Position numbers and translations under genes: made by a program. The notes beneath the pieces were generated by a model. It was not told the origin of the DNA, did no database searches, and was given only the letters and a program-made list of their open reading frames with translations. Source: Bacteroidota bacterium (GTDB lineage: Bacteria > Bacteroidota > Bacteroidia > 2-12-FULL-35-15). Taken from it: a stretch of DNA of 5,934 bases. The stretch lies in contig JAIOQD010000480.1 of assembly GCA_021413595.1 (NCBI GenBank), positions 1 to 5,934 on the forward strand, written 5' to 3'. Positions 1 to 5,102 of the stretch are shown piece by piece (the first letter of the stretch is position 1; each line of letters begins with the position of its first letter).

Positions 1-218
1 CTATCGTCTATACTTAAACTTATTTTAGTAGTATAGGGAATCATATCCACCAGGCTGGTTTCCTTTTGCATTTTATCAAATAACTCTGCAGGTATATTTG
101 GTAAAGATCCTCCTGAACCGACTACATTGCCAGTTGTTTTATTGTCTGCATTTTTACAAGCATTAATGGATAAAAGACCAAAAAGAATGGTGAAAATTAG
201 TAAAGTTGATTTAAGCAT
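1..218 (-). CDS. Putative lipoprotein, N-terminal part only (runs off window start)
   Basis: The reading frame opens at ATG 218-216 and stays open for 72 codons to the window edge. It begins MLKSTLLIFTILFGLLSINA followed by Cys21. This is a short charged n-region, a hydrophobic stretch (residues 5-18) and a lipobox-like INA-C, so signal peptidase II cleavage and lipidation at Cys21 are expected. After it comes a Gly/Ser/Asn-rich linker (about 22-40) and then a segment with PAELFDKM, which could start a folded domain. The start lies 2 nt after the stop of the barrel fragment upstream, so the two were probably co-transcribed. I do not recognise the family. It is probably an envelope-anchored periplasmic or outer-membrane lipoprotein; the lipoprotein call is much firmer than any role. 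Confidence 0.72.
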   Translation of the reverse strand, partial: MLKSTLLIFTILFGLLSINACKNADNKTTGNVVGSGGSLPNIPAELFDKMQKETSLVDMIPYTTKISLSIDD

Positions 219-220
219 AT

Positions 221-445
221 TTAAAACTTATATTGATAATAAAATTGAAGAAAACGATTTATAAGTGATCTTGCATTGACAATGTTTTTATCCGGGCTAT
301 ATAAATAATTCAATCCCCGACACCATTTAACCCCTATTGAATTATGAGGATCAAAGCTATACCCACCACCAAGAATTATACCTCTTTCATTTTTTTTAAA
401 ATTATCTCGTTCCATTGTTGTCTCGTTGTGCTGTCCTAAAATGGC
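221..445 (-). pseudogene. C-terminal remnant of an outer-membrane beta-barrel protein (5' truncated)
   Basis: The frame is open from just after a stop at 448-446 to the TAA at 223-221; the first ATG is at 415 and gives 64 residues. The peptide reads like the last beta strands of a Bacteroidota outer-membrane barrel protein (PorT/OMP_b-brl class). It has a GGGYSF strand, then NSIGVKW, a turn containing GLNYLYSPDKN, and a final alternating aromatic strand FLQFYYQYKF ending in Phe, the usual outer-membrane C-terminal signature. Such proteins are normally about 180-250 residues with a signal peptide, and neither the signal peptide nor the earlier strands are present. Homology seems to begin around residue 10, close to the repeat-like motif at 436-452, so the 5' part was probably lost or displaced there. 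The family call comes from sequence texture only. An unrelated small ORF is possible. Confidence 0.45.
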
Positions 446-452
446 TTATAAC
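436..452 (-). repeat. Flanking motif copy downstream of the 2-TM gene
   Basis: On the plus strand the segment is ctaaaat, six variable bases, one shared c within them, then taac. It matches the copy at 1171-1187 at 12 of 17 positions with no gaps: a shared ctaaaat at one end and taac at the other. Both copies have the same orientation and bracket the 2-TM gene, this one beginning 27 nt past its stop. A nearby 7-base direct repeat, gtgctgt, lies at 428-434 and 461-467. The pattern resembles edge sequences of cassette-like genes, but the similarity is short and it could be chance. Confidence 0.35.
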
Positions 453-478
453 GGTTTGAGGTGCTGTGAGCGGCTGCT

Positions 479-1138
479 TTATATTGTTTCTGGTCTACCA
501 AACCATTCCAAATTTCGTTCATAAGTTGGCATTTTTTTATTATAAACGTCATGATATTCAATTACAATTTTATAATTTGAAATAGCGGCTCTAATAGATT
601 GTCTGCTATTTTCAAATTTAGTTTTATCATCGTCCTCTGATAGTTTAAACAATAAAATTTCAGTGATTTCATTTGGAGATAAAACTGTGTTTTTTTGATT
701 TCCTGTATAGTTATTGTAACGTCTATGTATTCCAGGTAAGGATGCAAATATGCTTGGCAATTCCTTATTTGTTAATAAATGAACGAGTTTATAATCACTG
801 ATTAAAAGCGGTCCATTGCCTTTATTTTTCATGAAGATTTCTAGTTTTTCGCTCCCATCAAAGTAACCTATATGTAAAAGTGGTCTTTGTTTTTGTTGGT
901 CAATTTCAATATTTGCCAAGTTCCTTTTGTCGGATATTAGACCAAGTAGTAGCGTAACAATAACACCACTCAAAGCAATTATGGGCATAAAAGTTCCGTT
1001 CAAATAGTCTCCAAATTGTCCCCATATTTCAGTGTCTTTTGAAATAGGTAGGTGGCAAAAGTTTATGAAATAAATTGTCAGTGGAGTTAAAAGTAAAAAA
1101 CAACTAAAAAAAAGTATTGCTCGTTTATATTTTGTCAT
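479..1138 (-). CDS. Two-helix membrane protein with soluble C-terminal domain, function unknown
   Basis: This is a 219-residue protein starting at ATG 1138; the basic MTKYKR leads straight into TM1 (about 8-27). A short extracytoplasmic loop (28-46) carries the motif EIWGQFGDYLNG, followed by TM2 (about 48-68) and a basic exit SDKR. The remaining ~150 residues should be cytoplasmic and look mixed alpha/beta. They include a stretch RPLLHIGYFD...LEIFMKNKGNGPLLISDYKL (about 85-117), whose KNKGNGP turn recalls beta-sandwich domains. The WG-x-FGD-x-x-x-G-x-x-x-P followed by TM2 resembles the N-terminal module of putative phage abortive-infection membrane proteins and other 2-TM accessory proteins. 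That link is from memory of the family pattern and is not proof of function. The gene stands alone, divergent from the helicase, bracketed by related motifs and beside a broken gene, so horizontal acquisition is plausible. Confidence 0.8.
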   Translation of the reverse strand: MTKYKRAILFFSCFLLLTPLTIYFINFCHLPISKDTEIWGQFGDYLNGTFMPIIALSGVIVTLLLGLISDKRNLANIEIDQQKQRPLLHIGYFDGSEKLEIFMKNKGNGPLLISDYKLVHLLTNKELPSIFASLPGIHRRYNNYTGNQKNTVLSPNEITEILLFKLSEDDDKTKFENSRQSIRAAISNYKIVIEYHDVYNKKMPTYERNLEWFGRPETI

Positions 1139-1159
1139 TGTATTGCGTATGAGTTTTTA

Positions 1160-1189
1160 ATTATACTTATCTAAAATTCCCGCTAACAA
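1160..1189 (-). promoter_or_regulatory. Possible sigma70-like promoter for the 2-TM gene
   Basis: Read on the minus strand, TTGTTA (1189-1184) is followed after 18 nt by a perfect TATAAT (1165-1160), with the ATG 21 nt further on at 1138. This is the classical TTGACA/TATAAT layout (4/6 and 6/6) rather than the TTTG / TAnnTTTG layout of Bacteroidota housekeeping promoters. The -35-like box lies within the flanking motif copy. In AT-rich DNA a chance TATAAT is common, so this is tentative. Confidence 0.3.
1171..1187 (-). repeat. Flanking motif copy upstream of the 2-TM gene
   Basis: This is the partner of the motif at 436-452: ctaaaat at the left and taac at the right, 12 of 17 identical, same length and orientation. 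It lies 33 nt upstream of the gene's ATG. Its right half (cgctaac) also forms one arm of the hairpin at 1181-1231. Together the two copies would delimit a unit of about 735 bp carrying a single gene. Confidence 0.35.
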
Positions 1190-1231
1190 GCTTATATACG
1201 CAAGTTTTGTGATAACAAATACTTGTAAGCG
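1181..1231. repeat. Imperfect inverted repeat with one internal mismatch
   Basis: cgctaacaag (1181-1190) pairs with cttgtaagcg (1222-1231) at 9 of 10 positions, with a single A-A mismatch and a 31-nt loop. The loop contains a small ttgt/acaa stem at 1207-1218. It sits at the upstream edge of the putative cassette. A mismatched hairpin at a cassette boundary recalls folded integron attC sites, but the canonical core sequences are not matched and no similar hairpin is seen at the other edge. Confidence 0.4.
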
Positions 1232-1423
1232 CTCACTAATATTTGTAAATCAGTGTTAATACAATCTACTTGTAGCAAAAGTAGCATTAACAAAGCGGTA
1301 TAAAAACATCAAAATCAAAGAACATATCAACATATCAATATCATGTCTTTGAGCTATCGGATAAGGGTTTTCAATAAATTTCCCTTAAATTTCAACAAAC
1401 ATAAAACATCCCGTAAAAAAAAG

Positions 1424-1431
1424 TAAATTTG
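1424..1431 (+). promoter_or_regulatory. Bacteroidota-type -7 box for the helicase gene
   Basis: taaatttg is an exact match to the TAnnTTTG -7 consensus used by the Bacteroidota housekeeping sigma factor. It lies 34 nt before the ATG, implying a leader of about 25-30 nt. A clear -33 TTG is not present at the usual spacing (the region around 1399-1404 reads acataa), so the box is supported by the -7 element alone. No Shine-Dalgarno sequence precedes the ATG, which is normal for the phylum. Confidence 0.45.
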
Positions 1432-1465
1432 TAAATAACCTAAAAATATCCCATTACCGTTTACC

Positions 1466-4009
1466 ATGTCGAAGAATTATTTAGATGAATTAAATCCTGT
1501 ACAACGCAGAGCAGTTGAATGTACAGAAGGTCCTGTAATGATTATTGCCGGTGCAGGATCCGGGAAAACACGTGTACTTACGTATCGTATCACACACCTT
1601 ATAAAAAAAGGTGTTGATCCTTTTAATATACTATCGCTCACATTTACCAATAAAGCAGCACGTGAAATGAAAGAACGTATTGCTAAAGTGGTAGGTACCA
1701 GTGAATCGAAAAACATCTGGATGGGTACATTTCACTCGGTATTTTCACGCATTTTACGCAGTGAAGCCGAGAAAATAGGCTATCCGCAGAATTTCACAAT
1801 TTATGATACAGATAATTCCAAAAGCTTAATAAAAGCAATTTTAAAAGAGCAGGGGCTGGATGATAAGGTATATAAACCCGGTATGGTTTTGTCCCGCATC
1901 TCAGCTGCAAAAAATAATTTAATATCCTCTCAAGCATATCTAAATGATAAGCAAGCATTAGAAGAAGACCGTCAGGCTGCAAAGCCAAAAATGGGCCTTA
2001 TCTATCAGATCTATGCTCAACGTTGTTTCAAAGCCGGTGCGATGGATTTTGATGATCTGTTATTCAATACCAATATTTTACTACGTGATTTTCCTGCTGT
2101 ATTGCATAAGTACCAGCATAAATTCAAATACATCATGGTGGATGAGTACCAGGATACTAACTTTTCGCAATATGTAATTATTAAACAACTGGCTGCTGCA
2201 TACCGCAACATATGCGTTGTTGGAGACGATGCACAAAGTATTTACGCTTTCCGTGGCGCCAATATTCAAAACATTTTTAATTACGAAAAAGATTATCCCG
2301 AGCTCAATATTTTTAAACTGGAACAAAACTATCGTTCCACAAAAATCATTGTAGGTGCTGCCAATACTGTCATTTCTAAAAATAAAGAACAGCTCAAAAA
2401 AAATGTTTTTACAGAGAACATCGAAGGCGAACTCATTAAGGTAATGAAAACGGAATCGGATAATTCGGAAGGAAATTTTGTTGCCAATTCCATTTTTGAA
2501 ACAAAGATGAATGAGCAGGCGCATAACCGTGAATTCGCTATCTTATACCGTACCAACGCACAATCACGTGCTATGGAGGAAGCGTTGCGCAAACAAAATA
2601 TCGCATATAGAATATTTGGTGGTCTGTCGTTTTACCAACGAAAAGAGATCAAAGATCTATTGGCTTATTACCGCCTTGCCATTAATAGTAATGATGAGGA
2701 ATCCTTAAAACGGATCATTAATTATCCTGCACGTGGAATTGGTGACACTACCATTGACAGAATTATTGTTGCCGCAAACGACCACAACATAAGCCTTTGG
2801 AGGGTGATTGAAAATATCAATGAATTTGACATTGGTTTAAATGCAGGAGCCAAAGCAAAAGTGGATGAGTTTACAATAATGATAAAAAGTTTTTCCGCCA
2901 TGCTTCAAACGCATAGTGCATACGACTTAGGGCAATATATAGCAGTTCATTCGGGCATCCTGAGAGATCTATATGCTGATAAATCACCGGAAGGAGTTAG
3001 CAGACATGAAAACATTCAGGAATTACTAAACGGATTAAAAGAATTTACTGAAAGTGAAATTGATATAAACGACATTGGTGCTGAACTTACTATTGAGAAC
3101 CAAGATGCTGATGAGAAGCAAGATGCTGGTGAGAATCAAGATATAAGAATCAAGAATCAAGAAGAGGGGGATGAGAACCAAGAGTTGAGAAGCGAGAATC
3201 AAGAAGAGGAACAAGAGTTGAAGGAAGCTGGTATCGACACTGCAATTAATGGATTATTATTTTCATTCGATGAACAAAAGCCTGACATAGAAAATACTAC
3301 AACGGAAATAACAACCAATCCTACATTAGACCTGTTTATGCGGGATATTGCATTGATGACCGATGCAGATAAAAAAACGGAAACAGAAGAAGATAGAAAT
3401 AAAGTTTCCTTAATGACCATACATGCTGCAAAAGGTCTGGAATTCCCTTATGTATATGTTGTTGGTTTAGAAGAGAATTTATTTCCATCACAAATGTCAT
3501 TAACAGAAAGGGCTGATCTGGAAGAGGAACGAAGATTATTTTATGTTGCTATTACCCGTGCCGAAAAACGTGTAACCCTCTCCTACTCTACTACACGATA
3601 CCGCTGGGGTAATTTAATTTATTGTGAACCAAGTAGATTTATTGAGGAAGTGGATGCGAAATATTTAGACATGCCAACAGAGAGCAGTAGCCGATTGTTT
3701 GGTAATGAAGAATATGCAAGCAAGCCGAAACAATATAGCAATAAGCCTAAAGAGACCTTTGTGCAGCGACCTGTTATTGGAAAAAATTTAGTTAAAATTA
3801 ATTCCGCTTCAAAAAACACTTCTGATTTTGATACCGAAAGTTTACGGAGTTTGCAAGTTGGTATGGAGGTAGAGCATGATCGGTTCGGAAAGGGTAAAGT
3901 AATAAATATGGATGGTGATTTCCCAAATAATAAAACTACCGTGTTTTTTGAAGGGGTTGGACAGAAACAATTATTAATAAAATTTGCGAAACTGAGGATT
4001 GTGGGTTAG
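1466..4009 (+). CDS. pcrA: PcrA/UvrD-type superfamily 1 ATP-dependent 3'-5' DNA helicase
   Basis: The 847-residue protein has the full SF1A motif set in order: Q motif LNPVQ (9-13), Walker A AGAGSGKT (28-35, Lys34), motif Ia SLTFTNKAA (57-65), GTFHS (87-91), Walker B/II VDEYQD (225-230), motif III VVGDDAQSIYAFRGA (251-265), motif IV QNYRST (287-292), GGLSFYQRKEIKD (385-397), motif V TIHAAKGLEF (651-660) and motif VI LFYVAITRAEKR (691-702). Residues 796-847 resemble the Tudor-like C-terminal domain of PcrA (VGMEVEHDRFGKGKV), which in PcrA contacts RNA polymerase. The enzyme unwinds DNA in the cytoplasm during excision repair, restart and conflict resolution. PcrA proteins are usually ~720-780 residues. 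The excess is an insertion of about 85 residues (roughly 530-615) before motif V, containing an E/N/Q repeat. The start is the first ATG, placed as in the family. UvrD versus PcrA naming is a matter of convention here. Confidence 0.96.
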   Translation: MSKNYLDELNPVQRRAVECTEGPVMIIAGAGSGKTRVLTYRITHLIKKGVDPFNILSLTFTNKAAREMKERIAKVVGTSESKNIWMGTFHSVFSRILRSEAEKIGYPQNFTIYDTDNSKSLIKAILKEQGLDDKVYKPGMVLSRISAAKNNLISSQAYLNDKQALEEDRQAAKPKMGLIYQIYAQRCFKAGAMDFDDLLFNTNILLRDFPAVLHKYQHKFKYIMVDEYQDTNFSQYVIIKQLAAAYRNICVVGDDAQSIYAFRGANIQNIFNYEKDYPELNIFKLEQNYRSTKIIVGAANTVISKNKEQLKKNVFTENIEGELIKVMKTESDNSEGNFVANSIFETKMNEQAHNREFAILYRTNAQSRAMEEALRKQNIAYRIFGGLSFYQRKEIKDLLAYYRLAINSNDEESLKRIINYPARGIGDTTIDRIIVAANDHNISLWRVIENINEFDIGLNAGAKAKVDEFTIMIKSFSAMLQTHSAYDLGQYIAVHSGILRDLYADKSPEGVSRHENIQELLNGLKEFTESEIDINDIGAELTIENQDADEKQDAGENQDIRIKNQEEGDENQELRSENQEEEQELKEAGIDTAINGLLFSFDEQKPDIENTTTEITTNPTLDLFMRDIALMTDADKKTETEEDRNKVSLMTIHAAKGLEFPYVYVVGLEENLFPSQMSLTERADLEEERRLFYVAITRAEKRVTLSYSTTRYRWGNLIYCEPSRFIEEVDAKYLDMPTESSSRLFGNEEYASKPKQYSNKPKETFVQRPVIGKNLVKINSASKNTSDFDTESLRSLQVGMEVEHDRFGKGKVINMDGDFPNNKTTVFFEGVGQKQLLIKFAKLRIVG
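3095..3232 (+). repeat. In-frame degenerate coding repeat in the helicase (E-N-Q rich, residues 544-589)
   Basis: Units beginning GAG-AAY/AAG-CAA recur five times in frame. The first two are 18-nt copies at 3095-3112 and 3113-3130 that match at 16 of 18 bases (peptides ENQDAD and EKQDAG). Later units start ENQDI, ENQEL and ENQEE. Inside the block two perfect copies of the heptamer agaatca lie in tandem at 3146-3159. The encoded stretch is acidic, charged and probably disordered. It interrupts the 2B-to-2A connection of the helicase, after LNGLKEF (521-527) and before the conserved LFMRDIALMTDAD (623-635). Confidence 0.75.
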
Positions 4010-4080
4010 GACCTTCCCCTTTAAACTTCTCTATTAAGCAGAAGACAATGTTGTTGCTAATTAAGCAGCCCTCGCACCTA

Positions 4081-4103
4081 TTTCAACAGGCTCAATATGA
4101 CCA
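4081..4103. repeat. Degenerate REP-like segment, copy A
   Basis: The segment tttcaacaggctcaatatga (4081-4100) reads like a decayed version of the cgacaggctcag...atgac sequence that recurs between genes in many Bacteroidota. It aligns with copy B (4154-4176) at about 17 of 23 positions in the same orientation. The wider family claim rests on memory of such sequences. Confidence 0.35.
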
Positions 4104-4112
4104 GCGTACTTC

Positions 4113-4229
4113 CAATGTCATTTAAGTTAAGGAGCAAATCGAGCTATCACAATTCTCGACAAACCTCAAAATGACATCATTTTTTTCGATTGTCGAGAAA
4201 CGAGGATAGGCCTTTACTTAATGACATTG
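4113..4229. mobile_element. MITE-like element with ~20-bp terminal inverted repeats
   Basis: The left end (4113-4132, starting caatgtcatt) is the reverse complement of the right end (4211-4229, ending aatgacattg), with one gap and one mismatch over 20 positions. Nested inside are a perfect 10-bp inverted repeat, ttctcgacaa (4153-4162) with ttgtcgagaa (4190-4199), and a 7-bp stem aaaatga/tcatttt (4168-4174, 4177-4183). Directly abutting the outer ends are agcgtacttc (4103-4112) and agcgctcttc (4230-4239), alike at 8 of 10 bases, as a slightly decayed target-site duplication would be. At 117 bp it cannot encode a transposase. It could be a non-autonomous element, a REP cluster or a strong RNA structure after the helicase gene. 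Confidence 0.55.
4154..4176. repeat. Degenerate REP-like segment, copy B
   Basis: tctcgacaaacctcaaaatg (4154-4173) followed by aca aligns with copy A (4081-4102) and looks like the same tcgaca...ctc...atgac sequence. It lies inside the MITE-like element and overlaps the left arm of its 10-bp inner inverted repeat. Confidence 0.35.
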
Positions 4230-4316
4230 AGCGCTCTTCAGTCAGAGGTTTTCGAAGACTGTACACAGGCCTCTTTTGTCAATGAAAAAACATTAAAATT
4301 CAACTATATTTTAACA

Positions 4317-4874
4317 ATGAAAAAAATAAAATACTTTTTTTTATCGCTTTTTTCTAAAAAATATATCAAAGGAAAACCAAGTAATTCAAGTGCTCCATTG
4401 GCGACAAAATCATTTTATGATTTCACAATGAAATCAATTGAAGGAAAAGATATTCCATTTTCGATTTATAAAGGCAAAAAAGTATTGGTTGTAAATACAG
4501 CATCAGAATGTGGCTATACTCCACAATTTGATGAATTGGAAGAACTGCATAAAAAGTATAAAGATAAATTAGTGTTACTTGGATTCCCCGCAAATAATTT
4601 TGGCGCACAAGAACCCGGAAGTAACGAGGAAATTGCAACCTTCTGCCAAAGGAATTATGGAGTAACATTTCAACTGTTTGAAAAATCTGAGGTAAAGGGT
4701 CCTCACCAAAACCCCTTATACCAATGGCTTACACATAAAGACCAAAATGGATGGAATGACACTGCTCCCAGCTGGAACTTTTGTAAATATTTGATTAATG
4801 AAAAAGGAGAGCTGCTGAAGTTTTATTCTGCGGGCGTAAGTCCTATGAGTGATGAGGTTTTGAAAGATTTTTGA
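4317..4874 (+). CDS. gpx: Glutathione peroxidase family thiol peroxidase (Cys type)
   Basis: This 185-residue protein reduces hydrogen or organic peroxides. The catalytic site is clear: peroxidatic Cys65 in NTASECGYT, Gln98 in GFPANNFGAQEPG, and Trp153-Asn154 in PSWNF, the C/Q/W/N tetrad. Cys110 in ATFCQRNYGVTF matches the resolving cysteine of thioredoxin-dependent members such as yeast Gpx3, so thioredoxin rather than glutathione is the likely reductant. The usual FPCNQF motif is here FPANNF, lacking its cysteine. The end (SPMSDEVLKDF) is typical. I chose ATG 4317 over the in-frame ATG 4221, which falls in a repeat arm. The resulting N-terminus has a short hydrophobic stretch (YFFLSLF, 6-12) followed by KK and a ~15-residue linker. 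It may be a weak signal or anchor, so periplasmic or membrane-associated location is possible. Confidence 0.93.
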   Translation: MKKIKYFFLSLFSKKYIKGKPSNSSAPLATKSFYDFTMKSIEGKDIPFSIYKGKKVLVVNTASECGYTPQFDELEELHKKYKDKLVLLGFPANNFGAQEPGSNEEIATFCQRNYGVTFQLFEKSEVKGPHQNPLYQWLTHKDQNGWNDTAPSWNFCKYLINEKGELLKFYSAGVSPMSDEVLKDF

Positions 4875-4930
4875 TAACTTATTTATTTGCTTCTATTTTA
4901 AATTAAGTAATAATTCAATTTAGAATTTCA

Positions 4931-5060
4931 AAAACTGTGTGTTTTTCTTTTTTCTTGAAAAAAAAGAAACAAAAATTCAAGAACAAACGATTCCTCCACA
5001 CAGGCTACACTATATCGCGTTTGTTCACGGCTCACGCGCGGTTTCATAAGTTTATTTTTT
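4931..5060. repeat. Multi-stem intergenic repeat between convergent gpx and hemH
   Basis: Several perfect inverted repeats overlap here: ctgtgtg/cacacag (4935-4941, 4997-5003), ttcttgaa/ttcaagaa (4952-4959, 4976-4983), gaacaaacg/cgtttgttc (4981-4989, 5018-5026) and the GC-rich cgcgt/acgcg (5016-5020, 5034-5038), followed by a T-rich run to 5060. The centre, ttcttgaaaaaaaagaaac then aaaaattcaag, resembles an intergenic repeat type common in Bacteroidota genomes, often found after genes. In this convergent position it could serve as a transcription stop for gpx. Exact ends are uncertain. Confidence 0.5.
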
Positions 5061-5068
5061 CGTATTAA

Positions 5069-5088
5069 GTAAATTTACAGTAAACTGT
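5069..5088. repeat. Two overlapping small palindromes after hemH
   Basis: gtaaatttac (5069-5078) is a perfect 10-bp palindrome, and acagtaaactgt (5077-5088) is a 5-bp stem with a 2-nt loop overlapping it by two bases. They lie 15-34 nt past the hemH stop. On the hemH strand a run AAAAAA rather than T follows, so they do not make a standard terminator; a protein site or chance in AT-rich DNA are alternatives. Confidence 0.25.
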
Positions 5089-5102
5089 TGCTATTGGCTG
5101 TT

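Larger units (their letters stand above)
1139..1465. other. Divergent intergenic region between 2-TM gene and helicase
   Basis: No convincing gene is seen in these 327 bases on either strand; the longest minus-strand ATG frame is about 25 codons. The part near the 2-TM gene holds the second flanking motif, an imperfect hairpin and a possible minus-strand promoter. The central part (about 1240-1400) is plain AT-rich DNA with a short duplicated acatatca around 1323-1340. The right end holds the helicase promoter box. Confidence 0.7.
4010..4316. other. Intergenic region between helicase and peroxidase, built of repeats
   Basis: No gene is supported here. The peroxidase frame remains open back to an ATG at 4221, but that ATG lies inside an inverted-repeat arm and the 32 extra residues do not resemble a leader or a family extension. 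The region has a 9-base direct repeat attaagcag (4033-4041, 4060-4068), two REP-like segments and the MITE-like element described separately. No classical GC-rich stem plus T-run terminator for the helicase gene is obvious. Confidence 0.65.

Noticed and set aside
1181..1231. True integron attC site
   Set aside because: The core sequences do not fit RYYYAAC / GTTRRRY, no matching hairpin is found at the other edge, and no integrase gene is in the window. It is kept only as an attC-like hairpin.
1267..1344. Short minus-strand frame (~25 codons, MLICSLILMFLYRFVNATFA...) resembling a signal peptide
   Set aside because: It stops after 25 codons and has no context supporting it as the lost 5' end of the barrel gene; AT-rich DNA easily yields such hydrophobic peptides.
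2081..2592. Minus-strand open frames of 147 and 87 codons within the helicase gene
   Set aside because: They are antisense to conserved helicase motifs III-IV, so they are shadows of the real frame.
4221..4316. Upstream in-frame extension of the peroxidase from ATG 4221
   Set aside because: The ATG lies in the right inverted-repeat arm. The added 32 residues are not signal-like or family-like, and ATG 4317 gives a normal-length protein.
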